A stretch of 21,841 nt of DNA from the IMG/VR virus record IMGVR_UViG_3300043427_003614, positions 1 to 21,841 of that record. One strand, given 5' to 3'. A program made the position numbers and the translations under genes. Shown piece by piece: positions 12,909 to 20,401 of this stretch; the first letter of the stretch is position 1, and each line of letters opens with the position of its first letter. The DNA comes from a virus. The notes beneath the pieces were generated by a model, which worked only from the letters and a program-made list of their open reading frames with translations, was not told the DNA's origin and made no database searches.

Positions 12909-14771
12909 TTATGTGACGCAATCGATTACTTGTTGAACTTCACCTTTAGTCTCTGGAAGACCTAGAATAGGTCTCAGTACTGCACCAGAACCAGTAGAAG
13001 ATTGAACTGTAAGAACTGGCAGATCTCTAACTATATTATTTAGAGGCTCTACTTGATAGATACGTCCATTTACAATCTTAGCGTTATAAACATTTCCAAG
13101 ATTATCAAAAACAACGTCCTCAGTCTGATAATTGGATCCACCACTTTCAATTAAGACACTACTGATCGAATATTCACTAATATTACCAGGAGTATAATTT
13201 TCACCTTCAGATACAATATAAATTTCTGTTACTTGACCTTTATCATTAATTCTTGAACGTGCAATTGCTCCATATCCCTGATCTGCATCATCATTAATTT
13301 CTACGAATGGTGGGTATCTATATCCAGATCCACCATCAATAACTTGAGCTCCAATCACACTGCCAGTTACTTTATCATCACTGGATATAAGAGATCCAAA
13401 TAATGGTATTGCTTTAGCACCATCTCCACCTCCACCAAAAATATTAATGATTGGTGGAGATGCAATATCTAAAATATTTGTTGAACATTCTTGAGTTTCA
13501 CTTATATTTTCTCCAGAATCAATTAAATTAACATTTTCTAAAATATTATCATAAGAGTCTAATGGAGTTGATCTTGGATTATTACCAACTGTCCATTGAT
13601 CAACTATTCCATCATAAGATAAAGCATCTTGATTACAGTCAAATAGACCCCCAATGGAACGAATACCATCTACAGATCCTCTAATTGTATCTCCGACACT
13701 AAAGTTGGGGAAGAATTGGAGTATTTTACCGACTCCTGAAATAGATTCTGAAAGACCAATATCAATTTTATCTATGATTGTATTTAATAAAGATCCAGTG
13801 AATTGATCAGAAGCACATGAACGAAATACATCAACATTATCTACAGTAGATCTAATCAAATCTCCTACAATATCATTAAGATTTGATCCAATTTCACCAG
13901 AAAGGCAAGGAATTGCATCTTCTAATCTTTTTACAGGTTCGACCATTGCAGTTTGTGCCGCTACTCCAGCTAAATGTGCCGCTGCTGCATTTTGAGTTGC
14001 TGCCAAAACTGTTGCATAAACTTTCTTATATAATAATCCCAGTCCTTCCTGCATTACAGGTATTAATTGAGTATAAAGTTGGTTAATACCGGTTCCAATA
14101 AAATCATTTGATATTGATTGTATTTTATCAGTAGATTTGGTAATTTCTTGGACAATTCGTTCTGCGTCGGAAATGACAGACACATCGAATGATCTTATTT
14201 TTCGTAAAAGATTATCAATCTCAGAAATAATCCCTAATGTTTTGGTATTTCCTATCGTGTTAGCAAAAACAACTTTTCCAAACGACAAATCTCTTGGAGT
14301 TGGTTGTGAATCTTTGGTCATTTCATTAGATTCACTTGGACCTAATGTGTCGTTTTTAGGAATTTTGCTTGAAAATCCAGTGAAAGGAACAAATGGAGAA
14401 CTAAAAGAATTGCTCGGAACATCTCCAGTTCTACCAAATGCTGCTAAAATAACAGGTATCTGAGCATTATCACCATCCAAGAAAAATCCAAGAACTACAT
14501 CTCCAGGTTGTAATTGAACTCCTGTAGAACAATTTGCCGCACCGGTTCCCGAAGTGGTTGGAACTAAACATTGGGCCCAAGGAAGTTCTTCATTTGGAAG
14601 CTCATTCTCATCGTATGGATGATATCCAATAATACGAACTTTAAATCTATTTCCCCATCCACCACCTTCAACTTGTTGACCCATTGATTCGACAGGTGGA
14701 ATCTGCCCTATCCACCAACGAAATCCATCTCTTCCAATAAAATTACTTTTTAATAAAGATTCGTCTATCAT
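12909..14771 (-). CDS. gp5: Baseplate hub protein, gp5-like OB-fold N-terminus, no lysozyme
   Basis: A 620-residue protein. Residues ~14-115 match the T4 gp5 OB-fold pattern (FRWWIGQIPPVES; RFKVRIIGYHPYDENELPNE; LPWAQCLVP; QPGDVVLGFFLDGD; ILAAFGR). In T4 this domain joins the gp27 trimer to the spike. The T4 lysozyme domain is absent: residues ~165-440 are a predicted mostly helical region (AATQNAAAAHLAGVAAQTAM). Residues ~470-600 contain a GGSGYRYPPFVEI module that also occurs in the fibre genes, and the beta-helix needle is encoded separately downstream. The gene overlaps the gp27-like gene by ATGA, consistent with a fixed subunit ratio in the hub. Confidence 0.8.
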   Translation of the reverse strand: MIDESLLKSNFIGRDGFRWWIGQIPPVESMGQQVEGGGWGNRFKVRIIGYHPYDENELPNEELPWAQCLVPTTSGTGAANCSTGVQLQPGDVVLGFFLDGDNAQIPVILAAFGRTGDVPSNSFSSPFVPFTGFSSKIPKNDTLGPSESNEMTKDSQPTPRDLSFGKVVFANTIGNTKTLGIISEIDNLLRKIRSFDVSVISDAERIVQEITKSTDKIQSISNDFIGTGINQLYTQLIPVMQEGLGLLYKKVYATVLAATQNAAAAHLAGVAAQTAMVEPVKRLEDAIPCLSGEIGSNLNDIVGDLIRSTVDNVDVFRSCASDQFTGSLLNTIIDKIDIGLSESISGVGKILQFFPNFSVGDTIRGSVDGIRSIGGLFDCNQDALSYDGIVDQWTVGNNPRSTPLDSYDNILENVNLIDSGENISETQECSTNILDIASPPIINIFGGGGDGAKAIPLFGSLISSDDKVTGSVIGAQVIDGGSGYRYPPFVEINDDADQGYGAIARSRINDKGQVTEIYIVSEGENYTPGNISEYSISSVLIESGGSNYQTEDVVFDNLGNVYNAKIVNGRIYQVEPLNNIVRDLPVLTVQSSTGSGAVLRPILGLPETKGEVQQVIDCVT

Positions 14772-16111
14772 TTTCTTTCTTGATTATTAACCCCAAAAGT
14801 ATCTCTCAACAATTTCATTGAAGTATAAGAATTGTTTGTATCAAAATGATGACAAAGTTCCTTAATCATATATAGACCACTTGTTTCGGAGTCATATTCT
14901 CTTTTTTGAGATTCAGTAACCTTCGGAAACAGACACTCAATTACATCACCCGCTCTTAGATTTGTATTAATTGGAACTATTACACTTAAAGTTTGGGTAA
15001 ACAGAATATTATATCTCATCAAAGATTGAGATTGATATAATACTGGATCAGAATTATTATCAGTAGAAGCATCTTGCTCCATTGTACCAATATCCAAAAC
15101 TGCGGTAATAATTCTAGTTGGAACATCACCCAAAGATAAATCAGAACCTTCGGATATTTTAGGAAGTTTTAGGTCTCTTCCACCAAGATTTTCAGTTTTA
15201 TTTGCATAGTTTTCAAGTTTAAATAATCCTTCTTGATACTTTGTAAATGAAAAATCTAAGGGGTTGAAAAAAGATCTTTGACTTGCATAAGTTCCTAGTC
15301 TTAATTTTTCAACTAGATTTTGATTTTTTTCTGTAATGTAATTTAAAATTTTAAAATCATTATTAACCTTTTTATCATCCTCATCATAAGAAACTGTCGT
15401 TGGACTATGAACGTAAGTTGCTTTTGATTTTTGAGAGATTAAATTATCAATAGATCTAAACTGAAATCCATCTTGAGTTTGATAAAATACAAATCCGGCG
15501 GTTGCATCTCCAGAAGAAACAGGAACTCCTTTAGATGCAAGCCAAACTAATACGGTAAATGGTTTTCTCATATTTCCAATAAAACCATACTTATTGGAAG
15601 TTTCATCAATTGTTCCGATGCTATCAGTTTTTAGTACATCAGTTAAGATTTTTTGAACTGATTCATTAATCTTAAGTGATGTGGGATATTTTCTCATTAC
15701 TCTTGAAGTTTCATTTGTAATTGCTTCTCTTGAAACTAAATTAAGAGTAAAACTCTCTTGCTGTGCCTCAGAGATTACATCCGTAATACTTGAAACATAA
15801 AGATATTTTTTTGGATTTACAGAAAAATCTAGTGCCGGACTTCCAGGAGAATTACCAGCAATTCTCATTGAAAGTCTTTCACCACCACGAAGAGGAAGAC
15901 CGTTATAAATTGATTGTCTTTCTCCATCAGTATCATTGAATGATGTAATAGTATTTCCCGTGTTGACTACCTTAACCTTTGCAGTAATTGTTGGAGAAAA
16001 AATGTCTTCAAAATACTCAATAGCAATTGTTCCGTTGGAAATATCAACTGTTCTTTTCTGATCGTTTGATTGAAGAATTAGTTCTTCATATATTGATTTA
16101 TTAAGAGCCAT
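14768..16111 (-). CDS. gp27: Baseplate hub subunit, gp27-like
   Basis: A 447-residue protein beginning MALNKSIYEELILQSNDQKR. It shows the layout of gp27/gpD-type hub proteins: an early beta domain (GTIAIEYFEDIFSPTITAKV), then SFTLNLVSREAI, a helical section with KINESVQKILTDVL, and a closing beta domain (LRAGDVIECLFP; GLYMIKELCHHFDTNNSYTS). The last resembles the C-terminal part of T4 gp27 (DEVIHELSNNNSVTHLYM). T4 gp27 has 391 residues. Its position immediately before the gp5-like gene, with overlapping start and stop codons, supports a gp27-gp5 trimeric hub. Its start overlaps the stop of the upstream dual-enzyme gene by one base (TAATG). It acts at the end of the tail tube in the assembled virion. 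Confidence 0.75.
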   Translation of the reverse strand: MALNKSIYEELILQSNDQKRTVDISNGTIAIEYFEDIFSPTITAKVKVVNTGNTITSFNDTDGERQSIYNGLPLRGGERLSMRIAGNSPGSPALDFSVNPKKYLYVSSITDVISEAQQESFTLNLVSREAITNETSRVMRKYPTSLKINESVQKILTDVLKTDSIGTIDETSNKYGFIGNMRKPFTVLVWLASKGVPVSSGDATAGFVFYQTQDGFQFRSIDNLISQKSKATYVHSPTTVSYDEDDKKVNNDFKILNYITEKNQNLVEKLRLGTYASQRSFFNPLDFSFTKYQEGLFKLENYANKTENLGGRDLKLPKISEGSDLSLGDVPTRIITAVLDIGTMEQDASTDNNSDPVLYQSQSLMRYNILFTQTLSVIVPINTNLRAGDVIECLFPKVTESQKREYDSETSGLYMIKELCHHFDTNNSYTSMKLLRDTFGVNNQERK

Positions 16112-17952
16112 TATAGATAAGCGAGGTCTAGTAGAAGTTTGTTTCTCATAAAATTATTTAACAAAGTAAATTCATCGATTTCTGGAGAAGAAATAGTAGA
16201 AGGGGGAGGACCAGACTGAATTACTTGAGGTTGTGGTGCAGGAGTCTCGGAAATAATTACGGTTGGTCCAGTTCTTTCTCGTGAAAGTTGTTGTGATCCT
16301 TGTTGTCTCTGTTGAGTTTGTAACGATGCTATTTGTGCCGGTGCTGGTTGTTGTCTTGCAATTGCTGCAGGTACACCACCTCGTTCAACAGTTTTAATAT
16401 AATCAGTAGGATCTAAAAGTTTTGACCCGGCATAAAGTTCAATATGTAGGTGAGTTTGATTTCCAAGATCTACCAATCTTCCAATTCTTTGTCCTGCAGA
16501 CACTTTTTGTCCCGGTCTTACGGAAGGAGACATATGTAGATATCTTATTGAATATCCATCATCCTGATCTATCACCATTCCACTTAGATATTGTGATCCT
16601 GGTACGTAATTTCTTGAAGAAACAACTCCACCACGAATAGCAACTACAGGTATTCTTGGATCAGATCCTGGTTTCCAATTAGACTCTGTAATATCAACTC
16701 CCAAATGCTTTCTTTTACCACCATCTCTTGGAGCATTAAATCTTTGTCTTTCTCCACCCTTAAATGATCCTTGAGGCAATGGTCTAAAAACTTGACCTGT
16801 TTGTGGTTGTGGTTGTTGAGGTGAAGATCCTGGCTTAAAAGATTTAATAAATTGATTATGCTTTCTTCTTCTATCATTATAAACTCTTTTTGAGGGATTT
16901 TCCCAATTTCTCATAAAATCGTCTGCTGCTTCCTCTGGAGAAGAAAATTGTTTATTCAAATATAATGGAGTATTTGGATCTCTGCCCATAGCAAAATCTA
17001 TCTGACCTTTCCAATTTGTCTTATAATCAGGAACTGCTTGTAAAAATGCTTGTTTTCTTGATGGAAAGGTATATTGAAATAATCCAACACCTTGCTTACT
17101 ATCTCCCTTTTCTTGAGCACCTATTTGAAATCCACTTTCACCTTCAATATTTGCCAAGATGCCCATTGCATGAATATGCCCTATTCCTTTGGATCTCAAA
17201 TAAGAATACACTGCTTGAGGACTAACCCTCCCTCCAGAGGTTTCCGGACCTTCAATGCCACTGTAAGGTGCTCCAGGTTCATAAGCACCTTCAGAAGTTC
17301 TATCTTGTCCAGTAGCAGGAGCATTTTCTCCGGACACCATTCCTTCGGTTAATGGAGTCGTTAATAGTTTAATAGACTCTTCAAGTTCTCTACCCATTTC
17401 ATCTACACTTCCGGTTAATTGCCCGAAAGCATCCTTTACTCGATTAGAAGTATCAAATAAGTCAAACTGAACTAAATTTTGATATGTTGCGCTTAAAAGA
17501 TTACCAAATCCTAAAAATATATTTGTAATATTTCCAACAAATCCAGAAATTAACTGACCCATTCTTTGGGCTCTGGCAATAAATTCTTTACCCATTGCAA
17601 TCCAAGTGGGTAAATTATTTAATATCCATCCAGCAGTCAAATATCCAAGGAATCCAAGTATTCTTTCTAAAAACCCCTTAGTACTACTTTGAATTAATTG
17701 TGCGGCACCTCCAGGTCTAATTACAAGATTTGATGCCTCAAGTTGATCTTCTACATTTCTTCTCCTTTCATTTTCAGATCTACGATTTTGTAGAATAGTT
17801 TGATTCTGAAATATTTCTTTTCTGACTTTTGTTTTTTTCACTAAGACATCCTGAACTTTCTTAATTGTTTCTGTAGAACCAGAAGACAATTTTTTATTCT
17901 TTCTTAAAGATCCTGATATTTGTTTAACTGAGAGTGGTGATGAAATTGCCAT
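16111..17952 (-). CDS. Tail protein with lysozyme-like and M23 peptidase domains
   Basis: A 613-residue protein. Residues 1-80 are basic and likely coiled-coil. Residues ~88-165 contain hydrophobic segments (LERILGFLGYLTAGWILNNL and GFVGNITNIFLGFGNLL). Residues ~245-370 resemble the phage tail lysozyme family, with candidate catalytic Glu in ILANIEGESGF followed by GVGLFQYTF. Residues ~395-525 are a complete M23/LytM zinc peptidase: HLGVD (HxxxD, about residue 417) and HLHIE (HxH, about residue 502), with IRYLHMSPSVRPGQ between. The C-terminus is Gln/Pro-rich, ending in a short hydrophobic helix. It should cleave both peptidoglycan glycan and peptide during DNA entry. Its position before gp27 suggests a tape-measure or hub-lumen protein. 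Confidence 0.8.
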   Translation of the reverse strand: MAISSPLSVKQISGSLRKNKKLSSGSTETIKKVQDVLVKKTKVRKEIFQNQTILQNRRSENERRRNVEDQLEASNLVIRPGGAAQLIQSSTKGFLERILGFLGYLTAGWILNNLPTWIAMGKEFIARAQRMGQLISGFVGNITNIFLGFGNLLSATYQNLVQFDLFDTSNRVKDAFGQLTGSVDEMGRELEESIKLLTTPLTEGMVSGENAPATGQDRTSEGAYEPGAPYSGIEGPETSGGRVSPQAVYSYLRSKGIGHIHAMGILANIEGESGFQIGAQEKGDSKQGVGLFQYTFPSRKQAFLQAVPDYKTNWKGQIDFAMGRDPNTPLYLNKQFSSPEEAADDFMRNWENPSKRVYNDRRRKHNQFIKSFKPGSSPQQPQPQTGQVFRPLPQGSFKGGERQRFNAPRDGGKRKHLGVDITESNWKPGSDPRIPVVAIRGGVVSSRNYVPGSQYLSGMVIDQDDGYSIRYLHMSPSVRPGQKVSAGQRIGRLVDLGNQTHLHIELYAGSKLLDPTDYIKTVERGGVPAAIARQQPAPAQIASLQTQQRQQGSQQLSRERTGPTVIISETPAPQPQVIQSGPPPSTISSPEIDEFTLLNNFMRNKLLLDLAYL

Positions 17953-17953
17953 A

Positions 17954-19465
17954 TTACATTACCACATTATAATTTAATTGTGAATAAAGAACATAGAAGT
18001 TATCAGGATTTGATGAACTAATTAATGGAACATCCGTACCTGATGATGCTGAAGAAATTAAAGATTGTTGAGGATTATTTCCACCTGAGGGCATCATAAT
18101 TACATTTGGTTCTGGTTCTGGAAGTGCTCCTACATTTGGTGATGGTGTTGGTAATCCTTGCAATTGCGTAGAAGAAATTAAAGATGGCGTAGAAGATACT
18201 TGAGAAGGAGTTGCATTCACATTAGCAATATTTTTTCCCGATTCCGATTCGAATTGAGACATTGATTCTTGTTGAGGAGTCAATGAAAGTTCTGATGCAT
18301 TTGGCATCATAGGACTTTGTGGAGTTGCTGCTACAGTTGGTGGAGGAGATGTTGGGTTTGATTGTGCTTGTGCTTGAGTTTCTCCATCTTCACCCTTCAA
18401 ATATCCATAACCTAACCTTAAACCAGCCCCTATCCAACCAATAGGACCAGGAAGCATTGATGTTGCACTTAAAGATGCAGCGGCATAATCTTTTTGACTA
18501 ATATCATATGCTGTTGCTGCGCCACCTAAAGCAACATTTAATCCAGGAACAAATCTTCCAAAAGCTCCAAGCCCTTTGCCTGCAGATGCGGCACCAGTTG
18601 CACCTCTAGTCGAAGATCCAATACCCCTAAAAAAGTTACCAAGTTTAGTCGTCCAATTTCCACCAGTCACAGGAACTCTTGGTTTCGGGGTCGTAGGTGG
18701 TTTTCTAGCACCAGCACCAAATAATCTTCCCACCAATGGCACTTTTGCAAGTTGACTTCCGGCAAATCTAAATGGAGCAAGAGCAAGTCGAATTGCAATA
18801 CCACTTATTCTTCCAGCAATACCAAGAACAGAACGAACTACCAGACCAAACCCAACATTGATTGCGGCAATTGCTCCTATTGCATACGCAATATTTTTAA
18901 GAACATTATCTTTAATTTGCTGTAGTTTTTCTTTATTTCCTTGTTCTGCCGCTTTAAGTGTTTCAATTCCTTGGTTTGTCAACCATCCAAGAAATAATGT
19001 TGTTAGAGCGTTTCCAATATTTCCAAATACACCACTAACTTTTCTTTCAAGAGCAATGATAGGTGCAGATAAAGCAGCAGTAATTTTTTTCTCTAATTCA
19101 GATTCTTTTCCTATTCTAACCTGCCTCTCAGCAAGTTTCCTCTCATTCTCTTGCTCTCCTTTTAGTCTTTGTTGCTCTAAAACACTATCTTGCTGTATTA
19201 GATTACCAATATTTACAAGACCGGTATTTAAGAATATTACTTCTGATCGAAGAGAATTGATTTGTTCTTGAAGTGTGGAAATTTGTTGAGTTTGAGCTAC
19301 CACTAATGAAGAACTATCATCAGTTCTCTTAACTAAAGCACCGCCACGACCAAAAACACTACTAGGAGTTATAGTTCTTTTAAAAAGAGCTTTACGAACT
19401 TCTGCTGACAGGGGAGATCCTGTAACGGGGTCGATTCCACTTTGTGCTATCGTTACAGGATCCAT
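17954..19465 (-). CDS. Candidate tape-measure protein (gp29 position)
   Basis: A 503-residue protein. Residues ~55-150 are a charged coiled coil (QQISTLQEQINSLRSEV; QQRLKGEQENERKLAER). Then come GNIGNALTTLFLGWLTNQGI, a hydrophobic stretch (NIAYAIGAIAAINVGFGLVV) and two glycine-rich hydrophobic segments. The C-terminal 140 residues are a low-complexity Pro/Ser/Gln region ending LYSQLNYNVVM. No homology to T4 gp29 can be claimed by eye. The gene follows the tube-cap gene, gp26 and the 57-residue ORF, where the tape measure sits in many tail modules and near where gp29 lies in T4 (26-51-27-28-29). T4 gp29 has 590 residues. The coiled coil plus hydrophobic segments resemble those in the next gene, suggesting paralogy. 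Confidence 0.6.
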   Translation of the reverse strand: MDPVTIAQSGIDPVTGSPLSAEVRKALFKRTITPSSVFGRGGALVKRTDDSSSLVVAQTQQISTLQEQINSLRSEVIFLNTGLVNIGNLIQQDSVLEQQRLKGEQENERKLAERQVRIGKESELEKKITAALSAPIIALERKVSGVFGNIGNALTTLFLGWLTNQGIETLKAAEQGNKEKLQQIKDNVLKNIAYAIGAIAAINVGFGLVVRSVLGIAGRISGIAIRLALAPFRFAGSQLAKVPLVGRLFGAGARKPPTTPKPRVPVTGGNWTTKLGNFFRGIGSSTRGATGAASAGKGLGAFGRFVPGLNVALGGAATAYDISQKDYAAASLSATSMLPGPIGWIGAGLRLGYGYLKGEDGETQAQAQSNPTSPPPTVAATPQSPMMPNASELSLTPQQESMSQFESESGKNIANVNATPSQVSSTPSLISSTQLQGLPTPSPNVGALPEPEPNVIMMPSGGNNPQQSLISSASSGTDVPLISSSNPDNFYVLYSQLNYNVVM

Positions 19466-19466
19466 C

Positions 19467-19640
19467 TTAATTGCTTATGCCTTGTTTTAAGTTTTCTTCT
19501 TCAATATACTGTGAAAGAAGAGTAATGTAAACTTCTCTTTCCCAGGGCATCATATTTTCTAACTCTGTTAATGAATATTTATGATGCTGTATCAATTGAA
19601 ATGTAGTTTTGTAATATGACTCCAACGACGTGTGAGCCAT
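19467..19640 (-). CDS. 57-residue tail assembly protein, gp51 position; likely frameshift partner of gp26
   Basis: ATG at 19638-19640, TAA at 19467-19469, one base before the next gene. The protein begins MAHTSLESYYKTTFQLIQHH and contains SLTELENMMPWEREVYITLL, a helix-MPWERE-helix signature typical of small tail assembly proteins encoded just before tape-measure genes. T4 has gene 51 in this position, but T4 gp51 is much longer, so that equivalence is positional only. Its frame is -1 relative to gp26, and a T TTT TTC heptamer lies near the gp26 stop, so a gp26-57 fusion can be made by -1 frameshifting. The AGGA before its own ATG is too close for good independent initiation. It may be expressed alone, as a fusion, or both. 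Confidence 0.75.
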   Translation of the reverse strand: MAHTSLESYYKTTFQLIQHHKYSLTELENMMPWEREVYITLLSQYIEEENLKQGISN

Positions 19641-19642
19641 TC

Positions 19643-20362
19643 CTAGGCGAAAAAAGATGTTAAACCCTCCAATACAACCTCACTTTCTACACCAGTATTT
19701 GGATTTTTTAATTTAACAGTATGAGATAATTTGGGCATCGTTTCGAAGAACTTTTCAATCTGCTTAAATTGATTTGTAGTAAGTTGCTCTAGAAAATCTG
19801 CAAGTTCTTTCTTTGTACAATCAGATGAAGACCAGGATTCTTCCTCATTATAAATTTGTTCAATGCAAGAAGAAATCATATCAAAAGTATCATCAACACT
19901 TACATTCATATCATCACCAAAATTATTTTTAATAAATTCCTCCATTGAAGGATATTTCATCCTAAGGATTAAATGATCGTCAAGTTTAATATCTCTAGAG
20001 TGTTCTTTACTTACATTCACTTCAATATCATCTAGATTAATTGAGACTGGAACTTGCGTTGTTCCATCATCAGGGCAAGTAATTAGAACATCTACAGATT
20101 CTCCTACAGACTTTCCACGAATATTCAAAAACAAATATTCAATATCAAAAGTTGCCAGATTTTCTACTTTGATTCCTCTGGTAAGAATACAATTTGAAAT
20201 TACAGTTTTTACTGCCTCTGCAATTTGTTTTGTATCCTCACTCTCCATAGCAATAATTAAAATCTTTTCTTCTTTAACAAGAAAGGGTCTATACTTAATA
20301 TTCTTTTTTAATGAAGGAACTTCCAACTCATAAGTCGGTGTTGCAATTTTAGGTAAAGGCAT
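19643..20362 (-). CDS. gp26: Baseplate hub assembly protein gp26
   Basis: A 239-residue protein starting MPLPKIATPTYELEVPSLKK, with KYRPFLVKEEKILIIAMESE and the region NCILTRGIKVENLATFDIEYLFLNIRGKS, characteristic of the T4 gp26 (T4_baseplate) family. It has a central DDIEVNVS/MKYPSMEEFI part and a C-terminal helical part (ADFLEQLTTNQFKQIEKF). T4 gp26 has 208 residues. It acts in hub assembly; by gene position it corresponds to the first of two tail assembly chaperones. It ends SFFA before TAG, with TTT TTC forming a slippery site 3 bases before the stop. A late promoter box lies 31 bases upstream, overlapping the stop of the tube-cap gene. Confidence 0.85.
   Translation of the reverse strand: MPLPKIATPTYELEVPSLKKNIKYRPFLVKEEKILIIAMESEDTKQIAEAVKTVISNCILTRGIKVENLATFDIEYLFLNIRGKSVGESVDVLITCPDDGTTQVPVSINLDDIEVNVSKEHSRDIKLDDHLILRMKYPSMEEFIKNNFGDDMNVSVDDTFDMISSCIEQIYNEEESWSSSDCTKKELADFLEQLTTNQFKQIEKFFETMPKLSHTVKLKNPNTGVESEVVLEGLTSFFA
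19649..19655 (-). promoter_or_regulatory. Candidate -1 ribosomal frameshift site (T TTT TTC)
   Basis: The minus strand reads TCT TTT TTC GCC TAG in the gp26 frame. The heptamer T TTT TTC has the canonical X XXY YYZ form. After a -1 slip the next codons are CGC CTA GGA ATG, entering the 57-residue ORF frame directly through its own ATG. No strong downstream stem was found by eye; a weak GGCTC/GAGTC pairing follows. Confidence 0.6.
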
Positions 20363-20393
20363 TTTATGTTAATTACAATATTTCAACTATGCT

Positions 20394-20401
20394 TATTTAT
20401 T
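20394..20401 (-). promoter_or_regulatory. T4-type late promoter box (AATAAATA)
   Basis: The minus strand reads AATAAATA 31 bases before the gp26 ATG. The TAA stop codon of the tube-cap gene (20399-20397) is part of the box. It matches NATAAATA. Confidence 0.6.
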
